The notes: a model not told the origin generated them from the letters alone. A stretch of DNA of 35,657 bases from Marinitoga sp. 1197 (GCF_001021165.1 NZ_AZAY01000007.1:1-35657); one strand, 5' to 3'; shown: positions 24,766 to 34,035, numbered from the stretch's first letter. Program-made: numbers and translations.

Positions 24766-25632
24766 ATGGAAAATGTTGGTATTATAGTGGATTCTGGAAC
24801 AGATTTGCCAGAAGATATTATTGAAAAATACAATATAAAGGTAGTTCCTTTAAGAATAATAATAAATGATAAAGAGTATGAAGAGGGAAGTATAAGTGAA
24901 GAATTTTTATTACAGAGGCTTGAGGATAGTGATGTGAAAACATCATTACCAAAACCTGAAGCAATAATAAAAGCTGTTGAAGAATTTATTGAAAAAGGGA
25001 TAAACAAAATAATGACATTTAATATTTCTGGTAGTATGAGTGGAACATATAATCTATTTAAATTAACTTCAGAGTCATTAAAAAGTAAGTATCCAGAATT
25101 ACAAATAGAAAATATCGATACTTTAAATATTTCAATTGGTGCAGGATTAGTAGCTTATCAGTCTATACGAATGCTTGAAGAAGGAAAAACTTTTGAAGAA
25201 GTTGCTGATTGGGCAAAAAATAATGCTAAAAAATCTAAAATATTTTTTATAATACCAAGTTTAAAATATCTTGCAAAAGGCGGTAGAATTGGAAGAGTTT
25301 CGGCGAAAATAGGCGAAATGCTAAATATTAAACCTATTATTTCAAATAGTGATGATGGAATATACTATACAGTATCGAAAGTTAGGGGATTAAAAAAAGC
25401 ATATAATAAAGTGTATGATGAATTCTTGAAGTTTGTTAAAGAAAATGAGTATTTAGCTGCTGTTTATATAAGTGGAGTTTCAAAAGAAGTAGAAAAATTA
25501 CAAAGTGAATTCTATGAAAAAATAAATCACTTAGAACATTCAATAGAAGTTTTTGTAGGAAAACTTTCGAGTACTTTAACAATACATGCAGGTCCAGATA
25601 TGTTTGGAATAGGTGCATTAATAGTAGAATGA
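24766..25632 (+). CDS. DegV family fatty-acid-binding protein (second of tandem pair)
   Basis: Also 288 residues, clearly a tandem duplicate of the preceding gene: GIIVDSGTDLPEDII, TSLPKPEAI, FNISGSMSGTYNLFK, ENIDTLNISIGAGL, LKYLAKGGRIGRV, STLTIHAGPDMFGIGA. It starts 4 bases after the first copy, with AGGAGG inside that copy's end. The two have diverged well beyond recent duplication and may prefer different fatty acids. It is followed by rarA after 9 bases. Confidence 0.92.
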   Translation: MENVGIIVDSGTDLPEDIIEKYNIKVVPLRIIINDKEYEEGSISEEFLLQRLEDSDVKTSLPKPEAIIKAVEEFIEKGINKIMTFNISGSMSGTYNLFKLTSESLKSKYPELQIENIDTLNISIGAGLVAYQSIRMLEEGKTFEEVADWAKNNAKKSKIFFIIPSLKYLAKGGRIGRVSAKIGEMLNIKPIISNSDDGIYYTVSKVRGLKKAYNKVYDEFLKFVKENEYLAAVYISGVSKEVEKLQSEFYEKINHLEHSIEVFVGKLSSTLTIHAGPDMFGIGALIVE

Positions 25633-25641
25633 GGAGAAAAC

Positions 25642-26874
25642 ATGAATAATGTTCCATTATATGAAAAATTAAGGCCAAAGAAATTAGAAAATGTTTTAGG
25701 AAATGAAAAATTAAAGAATATGTTGAATACATGGATTAGTAATAATAAAATCAAATCGTTTGTAATTTATGGTCCTCCTGGATCTGGTAAAACTACATTA
25801 ATATCTGCTTTTTTAAACGAATTAAATAAAAGCTTTTATGAAATTTATACGATTTCTGGAGCGCTTGAAGGCTCGAAAACATTAAAAAAAATTATATCGA
25901 GCACTCAATCAACGCTTTTTAATAAACAAACAATTCTGTTTGTAGATGAAATTCATCGATTGAATAAAAAAGAGCAGGATGTTTTATTGCTTCATGTTGA
26001 AAAGGGAGATTTGATTTTAATTGGGTCAACAACAGAAAATCCGTCTTTTGCCATAAATCCAGCTTTGCTTTCGAGAATATTGATTTTTGAGATTTCAACG
26101 TTATCAGAACATGAAATAAAAATATTGCTGGATAAAATAAAAAGAATATATCCGCATATACATTTTTCAAAAGGATTAAATAAAATTTTAAAAGATTTTT
26201 TTTCTTATGATATTAGAAGAATTATAAACACAATAGAAGCATTGATAGATATGGGAATAAATGAAATAAATGCGAAATCATTTAAAGAAGTACTGCCTGT
26301 TTTTGGATATTCAAAGGAAGATAAGTATGATATAATTTCAGCTTTTATAAAAAGTATAAGAGGAAGTGATCCGGATGCTGCAGTGTTTTATCTTGCATAT
26401 ATGCTTGAAAATGGAGAAGATCCTTTATATATAGCAAGAAGATTGATAATTTTAGCTTCAGAAGATATAGGGCTTGCAGATCCCATGGCTTTAAATATAG
26501 CAGTTTCAGCTTTTCTTGCAACAAAAGAAATAGGATACCCTGAATGTTTGTATCCTCTAACGGAAGCAACAATATATTTATCGGCTGTTCCAAAATCAAA
26601 TTCAACGCTTGAATCATATAATAAGGCAAAAATATATATTGATAAAAAAATTGATATTCCAATGAAATTAAGAAATCCTGTAACTAAGTTTATGAAAAAT
26701 AAAGAGTATGGAAAAAACTACAAATATCCTCATGATTTCGGAGGATTTATAAAAGAAACATATTTACCAGAAAATATAAGGAATATCCAGTTTTATAATC
26801 CAAAAAATATAGGTTTTGAAAACAAAATAAAACAAAGATTAAAAAAGTTATGGGAGGAGTTTAAAAACTATTAG
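25642..26874 (+). CDS. rarA: replication-associated recombination protein RarA (MgsA)
   Basis: AAA+ ATPase related to clamp loaders that acts at stalled replication forks. It is 410 residues, slightly shorter than the E. coli protein. It has PLYEKLRPKKLENVLGNEKL, Walker A GPPGSGKTT (44-52), Walker B ILFVDEIHRL, sensor-1 GSTTENPSF, and the family-specific C-terminal half IRGSDPDAAVFYLAYMLENGEDPLYIARRL, ASEDIGLADPMAL, YPHDFGGF. Start ATG is preceded by GAGGAGA. It is the last gene of the degV-degV-rarA run and its last 4 bases overlap the converging S4-domain gene. Confidence 0.95.
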   Translation: MNNVPLYEKLRPKKLENVLGNEKLKNMLNTWISNNKIKSFVIYGPPGSGKTTLISAFLNELNKSFYEIYTISGALEGSKTLKKIISSTQSTLFNKQTILFVDEIHRLNKKEQDVLLLHVEKGDLILIGSTTENPSFAINPALLSRILIFEISTLSEHEIKILLDKIKRIYPHIHFSKGLNKILKDFFSYDIRRIINTIEALIDMGINEINAKSFKEVLPVFGYSKEDKYDIISAFIKSIRGSDPDAAVFYLAYMLENGEDPLYIARRLIILASEDIGLADPMALNIAVSAFLATKEIGYPECLYPLTEATIYLSAVPKSNSTLESYNKAKIYIDKKIDIPMKLRNPVTKFMKNKEYGKNYKYPHDFGGFIKETYLPENIRNIQFYNPKNIGFENKIKQRLKKLWEEFKNY

Positions 26875-27107
26875 GTGTTTTTATTAACATTTATTTCCTG
26901 TAATAACTCAATTTTATAGTCTTCTAACACTTTGAAAATAATTTTTTTATTGTATAATAGAATGTCTATTGTATCACCAATTTTAACCTCATAAGAAGGT
27001 TTTAAATTTTTACCATTCTTTTGTATTTTTCCAGATTTAGCTAATTCGTTTGCAATAGTTCTTCTTTTTATTATTCTATGTGTTTTTAAAAATTTATCAA
27101 GGCGCAT
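26871..27107 (-). CDS. rqcP: S4-domain RNA-binding protein, RqcP/Hsp15-like
   Basis: Small protein of 78 residues consisting of one S4 RNA-binding domain (MRLDKFLKTHRIIKRRTIAN ... SGKIQKNGKNLKPSYEVKIGDTIDI). In Firmicutes RqcP binds stalled large ribosomal subunits and helps alanine tailing in ribosome quality control; the related Hsp15 acts in heat-shock rescue. The start at 27107 has GGAGGT upstream; the longer frame starting at 27134 has none. It converges with rarA, overlapping by 4 bases, and no GC-rich terminator is visible there. The exact family name is likely but not certain. Confidence 0.8.
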   Translation of the reverse strand: MRLDKFLKTHRIIKRRTIANELAKSGKIQKNGKNLKPSYEVKIGDTIDILLYNKKIIFKVLEDYKIELLQEINVNKNT

Positions 27108-27163
27108 ATTAAACCTCCATGAAATTTTTTTCATAATTATAAATTAAAAACCTTTCTTAATAC

Positions 27164-27192
27164 TTGACATAGTACCTTAAAACAATTATAAT
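27164..27192 (+). promoter_or_regulatory. consensus sigma-70 promoter of the Opp-type operon
   Basis: TTGACA (27164-27169), exactly 17 bp, then TATAAT (27187-27192). Both hexamers match the consensus fully. It lies 64 bases upstream of the first ATPase gene, whose Shine-Dalgarno sequence is GAGGTGA. Confidence 0.9.
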
Positions 27193-27255
27193 ATATTTAG
27201 CTAAAATTTTTAGTTACAATAAAATAAATTAATCATAAATTATGAGGTGATAGAG

Positions 27256-28281
27256 TTGTCTGAGCCAGTTCTTATAGTAGAAAACTTAAAAACTTATTTT
27301 GACATAGCCGAAGGAACGGTAAAAGCAGTGAATGGTGTATCTTTTACATTGGATAAAAATGAATCTCTTGGAGTTGTTGGGGAAACCGGTTCTGGAAAAA
27401 GTGTAACAATGAAAACTATTATGGGGCTTATAAAAAAACCAGGATACATTCCAGAGGGGAAAATTTTATTTCATACAGATGAATTTAGTAAAGATGGGAA
27501 AAAAGAGTATATAGATTTAACAAAATTACCGTTACATCAATTTACAAGAATTAGAGGAAGACACATAGCGATGATTTTTCAGGATCCAATGACATCTTTA
27601 AATCCTATGTATACTGTTGCAGATCAAATGATAGAAACAATAATGTATCATCAGAATGTTTCTGAATTAGAAGCCAGAAAAAGAGCTGTCGATTTATTAA
27701 AAAAAGTTGGTATTCCAAATGCAGATAAAAGAATTGACGATTACCCTTTTCAATTTTCTGGAGGACAAAGACAGAGGATAGTTATTGCTATTGGGCTTTC
27801 ATGTAATCCTGAATTATTAATAGCAGATGAACCCACAACAGCTCTTGATGTTACTATACAGGCTCAAATTTTAGAATTAATGAAAGATTTACAAAAAGAG
27901 TTCAATACTGCTATGATATATATAACACATGATTTATCAGTTGTAGCAGAGATAGCAGATAAGGTTATGGTTATGTATGGTGGTATGCAAATGGAAATGG
28001 CTGATGTAAATACTATATTTGAAAAACCAATTCATCCATATACCAATATGCTTCTTAATTGTATTCCAAGGCATGACGCTAAAAAAGAGGATCTGGAACC
28101 AATACCTGGACAACCTCCTATTATGCTTGATCCTCCTAATTTGTGTCCATTTTTACCAAGATGTCCAAAAGCAACAGATAGATGTAAAAAAGAACTTTCA
28201 GAATTCAAAGAAATCGAACCAGGGCACTTTGTTAGATGCTGGAATCCTATATTGGACACAAGAACGGAGGGAGATAAATAA
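27256..28281 (+). CDS. Opp/Dpp-type ABC transporter ATP-binding protein (OppD-like)
   Basis: Energises uptake of oligopeptides or, as often in Thermotogota, oligosaccharides. From the TTG start at 27256 (GAGGTGA 5 bases upstream; the in-frame GTG at 27247 is part of that signal) it has 341 residues. Walker A is GETGSGKS (42-49), Q-loop FQDPMTSLNP, signature FSGGQRQR, Walker B LLIADEPTTALD, and switch His in THDLS. The C-terminal oligopeptide-transporter domain carries CPFLPRCPKATDRC and a later Cys, the cysteine set seen in OppD/DppD. First gene of the operon; its stop overlaps the next start (TAATG). Confidence 0.95.
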   Translation: MSEPVLIVENLKTYFDIAEGTVKAVNGVSFTLDKNESLGVVGETGSGKSVTMKTIMGLIKKPGYIPEGKILFHTDEFSKDGKKEYIDLTKLPLHQFTRIRGRHIAMIFQDPMTSLNPMYTVADQMIETIMYHQNVSELEARKRAVDLLKKVGIPNADKRIDDYPFQFSGGQRQRIVIAIGLSCNPELLIADEPTTALDVTIQAQILELMKDLQKEFNTAMIYITHDLSVVAEIADKVMVMYGGMQMEMADVNTIFEKPIHPYTNMLLNCIPRHDAKKEDLEPIPGQPPIMLDPPNLCPFLPRCPKATDRCKKELSEFKEIEPGHFVRCWNPILDTRTEGDK

Positions 28282-29444
28282 TGCTTTTAAGAGTAAATGA
28301 TTTAAAAAAATATTTCCCCATAAAACATGGGTTTATAATTGAAAAGACGGTTGGTTATGTTAAAGCTGTTGATGGTGTTACTTTTTCACTTGATAAAGGA
28401 GAAACATATGGCCTTGTTGGTGAATCAGGATGTGGAAAAACAACAATTGGAAAAACTATATTAAGATTATACAATCAAACAGATGGAGAAATATTTATAG
28501 ATGATAAAGATACAAGTTATTTCTTTATGAAAAGAAGCGAGGCAAAAGACTACTTAAAAAAGCATTATATAGAAGTATTGCATAGTGAAATAAAAAAGAA
28601 ATCACAGTCACAATTTTTAAAAGATTTACCTGATTATAAAAAGCCGTATTTCGAATTTTTAATAAAAAATGGAGAAAGCAAATTTATTGAATATATGCTT
28701 TCTGACATAAAGGAAAAAAGAATGCATTTTAGAAGAAAGGTTCAAATTGTATTCCAGGATCCAACATCATCATTAAATCCAAGAATGACTGTGGGAACTA
28801 TTTTATCTGAACCACTATTGTTTCATGGCATAGCAAAAACTAAAAATGAAGCTTTTGATATAGTTAAAGAAATACTTGTAAATGTAGGTTTAAAGAAATA
28901 TCACGTTGATAGATATCCTCATCAATTCTCTGGAGGACAAAGGCAAAGGATTGCTGTTGCAAGAGCAGCAATTTTAAAACCGGATTTAATAATTTTAGAT
29001 GAGCCAACATCAGCGCTTGATGTATCCGTTCAGGCACAAATTATTAAGTTATTAAAGGATTTGCAAACAGAATTGAATGCAGGATATTTGTTTATTTCAC
29101 ATGATTTAGGAGTTGTTAGATTTATTTCTAATTATGTTGGCATAATGTATCTCGGAAGAATGGTTGAATACGGGGATTCAGAAGATATATTTGATAATTT
29201 TAAGCATCCATATACTGAAGCATTATTAAATGCAGCGCCAGTTCCAGATCCAAGAAAAAGAAGAGATAGAAAACAGTTTATTATAAAAGGACAGGTTCCA
29301 TCGCCAATTAACAGACCAAAGGGATGTTTCTTTTCACCAAGATGTAAATATGCATTTGAACCATGTTCTAAAAAGTATCCACCATATTATGAAGTGGGAA
29401 ATAATCATTATGTAGGATGTTATAAATTTGAATCAAAATCTTAA
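28281..29444 (+). CDS. Opp/Dpp-type ABC transporter ATP-binding protein (OppF-like) with helical insertion
   Basis: This second ATPase of the pair has 387 residues, about 60 longer than usual OppF. Walker A is GESGCGKTT (47-55), Q-loop Gln159 in FQDPTSSLNPR, signature FSGGQRQR, Walker B LIILDEPTSALD, and SHDLG. The C-terminal CFFSPRCKYAFEPC domain is present. Between Walker A and the Q-loop there are 106 residues rather than about 50; the extra part, about 78-145, is charged and predicted helical. All catalytic motifs are intact, so it should be active. The binding-protein gene follows after 19 bases. Confidence 0.93.
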   Translation: MLLRVNDLKKYFPIKHGFIIEKTVGYVKAVDGVTFSLDKGETYGLVGESGCGKTTIGKTILRLYNQTDGEIFIDDKDTSYFFMKRSEAKDYLKKHYIEVLHSEIKKKSQSQFLKDLPDYKKPYFEFLIKNGESKFIEYMLSDIKEKRMHFRRKVQIVFQDPTSSLNPRMTVGTILSEPLLFHGIAKTKNEAFDIVKEILVNVGLKKYHVDRYPHQFSGGQRQRIAVARAAILKPDLIILDEPTSALDVSVQAQIIKLLKDLQTELNAGYLFISHDLGVVRFISNYVGIMYLGRMVEYGDSEDIFDNFKHPYTEALLNAAPVPDPRKRRDRKQFIIKGQVPSPINRPKGCFFSPRCKYAFEPCSKKYPPYYEVGNNHYVGCYKFESKS

Positions 29445-29463
29445 CTTCAAGGGAGGGAGTAGC

Positions 29464-31206
29464 ATGAAGAAAGTTTTAGTTTTATTGTTTGTTTTGGTTG
29501 CAGCATTAGCTGTGTTTGCCGAAGAAGTAGATTGGGCAATTGAAGACGTGGCAGGAAAACCCGGGGGAACATTATTTTTAACAACAACGTCAGGTCCAAA
29601 GACTATGAATCCTGCCTGGGCACAGGAAACATCTTCAACGGATATTATAGGATGGGTATTGGACACATTGGTACATTCTTCAAACAAAGGTCTTGCAGAA
29701 TTACCAGGATTGGCAAAAGATTTTTCTGCTAAGGTTACAGAAGATGGAAAAACTATTTACACATATGTTTTAAGAAAAGGTTTAAAATGGTCTGATGGAC
29801 AGCCATTAACAATTGATGATGTTATCTGGTCATTTGAAAAAGTATGGTTTGATGAAAATATGACTGCAAATGGTAATGCTGGATACATGGATTCAAATGA
29901 TGAATTACCTCAAATAGTAAAGGTTGATGATTATACAGTTCAATTTGTTTATAATTCAAAATTTAGAAGGGGTCATGAATCAATAGGATGGACAGAAATT
30001 TTACCAAAACATATTTTGGAACCATATTATGAAGAAGGTAAATTCAAAGAAGCATGGTCATTAGCAGATATTGATAAAGTTGTATCATCTGGACCATTTG
30101 TTTTAAAACAATATAAAGAAGGCGTTAGAGTAGTTTTAGAAAAGAACCCATATTATTACAGAAAAGATAAAAATGGAGTTCAATTACCTTATTTAGATCA
30201 GATTGTTTATATTATCGTTAAAGATTTAAACACTGCAAGATTAAAGTTCGAAGCAGGCGAAACAGACATTTATTCGCCAACAGCTGAAGAATTCCCTGAA
30301 ATCAGAGCTATGGCTGATGAAAAAGGTTGGGTAGTAAGACAGGGTGGTCCAAACTTAGGTTCACAGTTTGTTACATTTAACTTCAATGCAAAGGATCCTG
30401 TAAAGAGAAAATGGTTCAGAAATGATCATTTCAGAAGAGCAATTGCTTATGCTATAGATAAACAAACATTGATTGATGTATTATACAACGGTTTAGGAGC
30501 AGCATTATATGGACCAGTATCACCATCATCAGGATATTATAATCCAGAAGTTGAAAACTTAGGATTCAGATATTCATTGTCAAGAGCAAAAAGAGAACTT
30601 AAAAAAGGTGGATTTGTATTAAAAGGCGGAAAATTATATGATGCTGATGGAAATCAGGTTAAATTCGAATTAACTACAAATGCTGGTAACAACGTAAGGG
30701 AAGAAATAGGTAATATCGTTAAAGAAAACTTATCAAAATTAGGAATCGATGTTAACTTTGCACCAATGCAATTCAATGCATTAGTTGGAAAATTGGTAGC
30801 AACAGGTGATTGGGAAGCAATTATTATAGGCTTAACAGGCAGCGTAGATCCTGCATCAGGTTGGAATGTATGGAGATTAGATGGTGGATTACATTTCTGG
30901 AATTATTCACCAGAAGTTAAACCAAAGATGTTTGATGATGCATTAAAAGCAGATTATGTAGTTCCTGAATATGAAAAGAGAATAGATGAAATTATGAGAT
31001 TACAAGTAAGTGCAGTTGACAAAGATGAATTACAAAAATTATTCGATGAATTCCAGATGTTAGTAGCAGAACATCAGGTATTGGTATACACTGTAGCACA
31101 AAATTACTTAATTGCTTACAAAAATACAGTTCATATCTTTAATCCAGAACCAAACCCAGCAGCAGGAGTATTGTGGAAAGCTTGGAATATCTGGAAAGAT
31201 CAATAA
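29464..31206 (+). CDS. Opp-type ABC transporter substrate-binding protein (family 5)
   Basis: Exported binding protein of 580 residues. Signal MKKVLVLLFVLVAALAVFA with cleavage after AFA-like residues and no lipobox Cys. Family 5 motifs: GGTLFLTTTSGPKTMNPAWA, LAKDFSAKVTEDGKTIYTYVLRKGLKWSDG, YTVQFVYNSK, SGPFVLKQYKEGVRVVLEKNPYYY, HFRRAIAYAIDK. The ligand may be a peptide or an oligosaccharide; related Thermotoga proteins bind sugars. GGGAGGG precedes the ATG at 29464. It lies between the ATPase and permease genes, an unusual order for Opp operons. Confidence 0.92.
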   Translation: MKKVLVLLFVLVAALAVFAEEVDWAIEDVAGKPGGTLFLTTTSGPKTMNPAWAQETSSTDIIGWVLDTLVHSSNKGLAELPGLAKDFSAKVTEDGKTIYTYVLRKGLKWSDGQPLTIDDVIWSFEKVWFDENMTANGNAGYMDSNDELPQIVKVDDYTVQFVYNSKFRRGHESIGWTEILPKHILEPYYEEGKFKEAWSLADIDKVVSSGPFVLKQYKEGVRVVLEKNPYYYRKDKNGVQLPYLDQIVYIIVKDLNTARLKFEAGETDIYSPTAEEFPEIRAMADEKGWVVRQGGPNLGSQFVTFNFNAKDPVKRKWFRNDHFRRAIAYAIDKQTLIDVLYNGLGAALYGPVSPSSGYYNPEVENLGFRYSLSRAKRELKKGGFVLKGGKLYDADGNQVKFELTTNAGNNVREEIGNIVKENLSKLGIDVNFAPMQFNALVGKLVATGDWEAIIIGLTGSVDPASGWNVWRLDGGLHFWNYSPEVKPKMFDDALKADYVVPEYEKRIDEIMRLQVSAVDKDELQKLFDEFQMLVAEHQVLVYTVAQNYLIAYKNTVHIFNPEPNPAAGVLWKAWNIWKDQ

Positions 31207-31228
31207 TATTTCAATTTTTAATTTAAAG

Positions 31229-31265
31229 GGAGTGGGGGAATGTGGAGTTTTCTCCACTCCTTTTT
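31229..31265 (+). terminator. intercistronic hairpin with T tract between binding protein and permease
   Basis: GTGGAG (31242-31247) pairs with CTCCAC (31252-31257), or GGAGTGG (31229-31235) with CCACTCC (31254-31260); the two folds exclude each other. TCCTTTTTC follows. It probably lets only part of transcription pass on to the permease genes. Confidence 0.65.
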
Positions 31266-31291
31266 CAAATTAATGTGAGGAGGTTTTTTTA

Positions 31292-32269
31292 ATGCTTAAG
31301 TATATCATCAGAAGGATAATACTGGCTATTCCAGTATTGCTTGGTGTTTCTATAGTATCATTTATGATAATCTCTCTTGCACCAGGTGATTTCTTAGATA
31401 GCTATAGGTTAAACCCGGCTGTAAGTGCTGATCAGGTTAAAAATTTAGAAAGACAGTTTGGTCTGGACAAATCACCTGTTGTTCAGTATTTTTTATGGTT
31501 AAAAAACATGTTGCAGGGTGAATGGGGACAATCATTTACCTATCAAATACCTGTTTGGGACTTAATCTGGAGAAGGGTTGGAGCGACCTTATTGCTCAGT
31601 ATAACAACATTCATTTTTACCTGGGGGATAGGTATCCCGCTGGGTATATACGCTGCATTACATCAATATAGTCTTGGTGATCAAATTGTTGGAGTTATAG
31701 GATTTATAGGTTTATCTATACCAAACTTTTTCTTTGCTTTGCTATTTTTATTCTTTGCAGCAAGAACAGGTGGAAGAATCTTCCCAGTTGGTGGTTATAT
31801 ATCATTAAACTATGATACATTTCCAGCATGGAAAAAGGTTCTTGATATATTCTGGCATGTATTAGGACCCATGATTACACTTGGAACTTCTGGGTTGGCT
31901 GGAACAATGAGAATTATGAGAGGACAATTACTTGATGAATTGAAGCAAGATTACGTTGAATTTGCAAGAGCTAAAGGAATGCCAGAGAATGTGGTAATTT
32001 ATAAACATGCTTTAAGAAATGCAATTAATCCAATAATAACAGCTCTGGGTTTTTCTATTTCTGGGCTTTTAGGTGGAGCAGTTTTAACAGAAAATGTTTT
32101 TGGATGGCCAGGAATGGGACAATTGATTATTGAAGCTTTATTACAACAGGATATATTTGTTATAATGGCTGATATAATGCTTGTATCCTTGATGCTTGTT
32201 ATAGGTAATTTAATTGCCGACATATTACTTGCTGCAGTAGATCCAAGGGTACGTTTGAGATTAGGATAA
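31292..32269 (+). CDS. Opp/Dpp-type ABC transporter permease (OppB-like)
   Basis: Permease of 325 residues with six predicted helices. N-terminal MLKYIIRRIILAIPVLLGVSIVSFMII is typical of DppB/OppB; LAPGD follows, and the EAA loop is EFARAKGMPENVVIYKHALRNAINPIIT. The end, AAVDPRVRLRLG, is also typical. GAGGAGG precedes the ATG. It is followed by the second permease after 13 bases. Length and motif order are normal, in contrast with its partner. Confidence 0.95.
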   Translation: MLKYIIRRIILAIPVLLGVSIVSFMIISLAPGDFLDSYRLNPAVSADQVKNLERQFGLDKSPVVQYFLWLKNMLQGEWGQSFTYQIPVWDLIWRRVGATLLLSITTFIFTWGIGIPLGIYAALHQYSLGDQIVGVIGFIGLSIPNFFFALLFLFFAARTGGRIFPVGGYISLNYDTFPAWKKVLDIFWHVLGPMITLGTSGLAGTMRIMRGQLLDELKQDYVEFARAKGMPENVVIYKHALRNAINPIITALGFSISGLLGGAVLTENVFGWPGMGQLIIEALLQQDIFVIMADIMLVSLMLVIGNLIADILLAAVDPRVRLRLG

Positions 32270-32282
32270 TGGAGGGAATATA

Positions 32283-33953
32283 ATGGCTGAAAATAAAGAG
32301 ATAAAACAGGAAAAGCAAGATGTTTTTGAGAAGCAATTTTTATCTACGCCACAATTGGTATGGAGAGCTTTAAAAAGACATAAGTTTGGTCTTATATCAA
32401 TGTGGATTTTACTTATTTTATACATGCTCGCATTATTTGCAGATTTCCTGTCACCAATGGATTATAGGGTACAGCACATTCAATATAAATATGCACCTCC
32501 TATGAAGGTATTCTGGAAGGATGAAACTGGTGAATTTGTTGGACCTCATGTATATTTATATAAGAGAGTAAAAGATCCCGTTACTTTTCAGAGTGTCTTT
32601 AAAGAAGCTACATATTTTGATAATTTTAAGGTGTATGATGATTTAAATTTCGATACTGAAAAAGAAACTATAATAAAAATAGGCGAATATAATCCTGACT
32701 TTGAATCTACAATTACAAATTATCAGTTTGTTTTAAATTATAATACATATGCTATTACCCAGGATGGAAAAAAATATAAAATTTTAACTGAGACGAAAAC
32801 AGAACCATTAATTACATTTGATGAATTGGGTATAAAAAATAAAACATTAAGAAAAAATGAAGAAGGCTTTTTGAATGTTGATCAGATTCCTTTGTTAAAC
32901 GGTGAAGATGTTTTATTGAGTGTAGAAGATAGAGGAATAGCTTCAACTTTCTATTTTGTAGAAAATTACAAAACTAAATCAAAACTTTCAAGATATAATT
33001 TAAAACCAGAGGATATTAAAGAATTTAAAAAATACGTTTCACTTGAAGCAATAGAAGTTGAAACAGAAGATGATTTTTATGAATATTATCCAGAAAATTT
33101 TGAAGGGGTAAATTTCAAAAAATTTAATATAAAGTTCTTCACAAGAGGCTGGGAATATAAATGGCTTGGAATAATTCCTGGAAATATTCATCTATTTGGT
33201 GTGGAGAAGAGTAAAATGCCATTTTTAGCAGAAGATTATGCTTCAAAAGATGGAATAATATATTTATGGGGCGCAGATAAATTTGGTAGAGATATGATAA
33301 GTAGATTAGTTTTTGGAAGTAGAGTATCATTAACAATCGGGTTATTGGGTATTATGATAACATTTACAATCGGATTGATGTTAGGAGGTACAGCAGGATA
33401 TTTTGGCGGATGGATAGATGAAGTTCTAATGAGATTTACAGAAATATTAATGTCAATTCCAAGTTTTTATTTGCTTGTTTCTTTAAGTGCGATTTTACCA
33501 TCTGAATTATCACCATCTATAAAATATATCTTAATTATTGTAATTCTTTCATTTATTGGTTGGCCAGGTATGACAAGGGTTATAAGAGGTATGACTCTTG
33601 GTTTAAAAGAAACAGAATTTATACAAGCTGCAGTTGCACTTGGATATCCATCAAGAAGAATTATCTGGAAACATTTATTGCCAAATACTGCAACGTATGT
33701 TATTGTTTCAGCAACATTATCAATACCGGGATATATCCTTGGTGAAGCCGGTTTGAGTTTCCTTGGCCTTGGTATCAGGGAACCTTCAGCAAGTTGGGGA
33801 TTAATGTTATCTCAGGCTCAAAATATTACAGCCTTAACTAATTATCCATGGCTATTATTACCAGGTTTGTTCATATTTATAACTGTTTTAGCATTCAATT
33901 TATTTGGTGATGCAATAAGAGACGCTCTGGATCCAAGAGCATTAGGTCATTAA
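32283..33953 (+). CDS. Opp/Dpp-type ABC transporter permease (OppC-like) with large periplasmic insertion
   Basis: This 556-residue permease is nearly twice the usual OppC length. Membrane helix 1 is at about 36-55. The next conserved OppC element, ADKFGRDMISRLVFGSR, begins at residue 331, so about 275 residues lie between them instead of about 50. Parts of this loop resemble an extended OppC variant (APPMKVFWKDETGEFVGPHVYLYKR; FFTRGWEYKWLGIIPGNIHLFGV). The middle section (about 110-280) is additional and mostly beta-like and acidic. The permease core has its EAA loop FIQAAVALGYPSRRIIWKHLLPN and ends DALDPRALGH. Codon use and frame are smooth, so it is not a sequencing fusion. Last gene of the operon. 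Confidence 0.93.
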   Translation: MAENKEIKQEKQDVFEKQFLSTPQLVWRALKRHKFGLISMWILLILYMLALFADFLSPMDYRVQHIQYKYAPPMKVFWKDETGEFVGPHVYLYKRVKDPVTFQSVFKEATYFDNFKVYDDLNFDTEKETIIKIGEYNPDFESTITNYQFVLNYNTYAITQDGKKYKILTETKTEPLITFDELGIKNKTLRKNEEGFLNVDQIPLLNGEDVLLSVEDRGIASTFYFVENYKTKSKLSRYNLKPEDIKEFKKYVSLEAIEVETEDDFYEYYPENFEGVNFKKFNIKFFTRGWEYKWLGIIPGNIHLFGVEKSKMPFLAEDYASKDGIIYLWGADKFGRDMISRLVFGSRVSLTIGLLGIMITFTIGLMLGGTAGYFGGWIDEVLMRFTEILMSIPSFYLLVSLSAILPSELSPSIKYILIIVILSFIGWPGMTRVIRGMTLGLKETEFIQAAVALGYPSRRIIWKHLLPNTATYVIVSATLSIPGYILGEAGLSFLGLGIREPSASWGLMLSQAQNITALTNYPWLLLPGLFIFITVLAFNLFGDAIRDALDPRALGH

Positions 33954-33956
33954 TAT

Positions 33957-33990
33957 AAAAAAGATGATTCCATATGGAATCATCTTTTTT
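33957..33990 (+). terminator. terminator of the Opp-type operon
   Basis: AAAAAAGATGATTCC pairs with GGAATCATCTTTTTT around a 4-base loop, ending in six T residues, 4 bases after the permease stop codon. Confidence 0.9.
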
Positions 33991-34035
33991 ATATACTTTA
34001 TAACTATATTTTTATTTTGTTTATGTTAAGAAAAT

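Noticed and set aside
28019-28300. 93-codon plus-strand frame inside the OppD-like gene
   Set aside because: Shifted-frame shadow of the conserved ATPase C-terminal domain; no family features.
32283-33953. Long OppC as a fusion caused by a sequencing error
   Set aside because: The frame is continuous with even codon use through the inserted part, and the flanks of the insert match an extended OppC variant.
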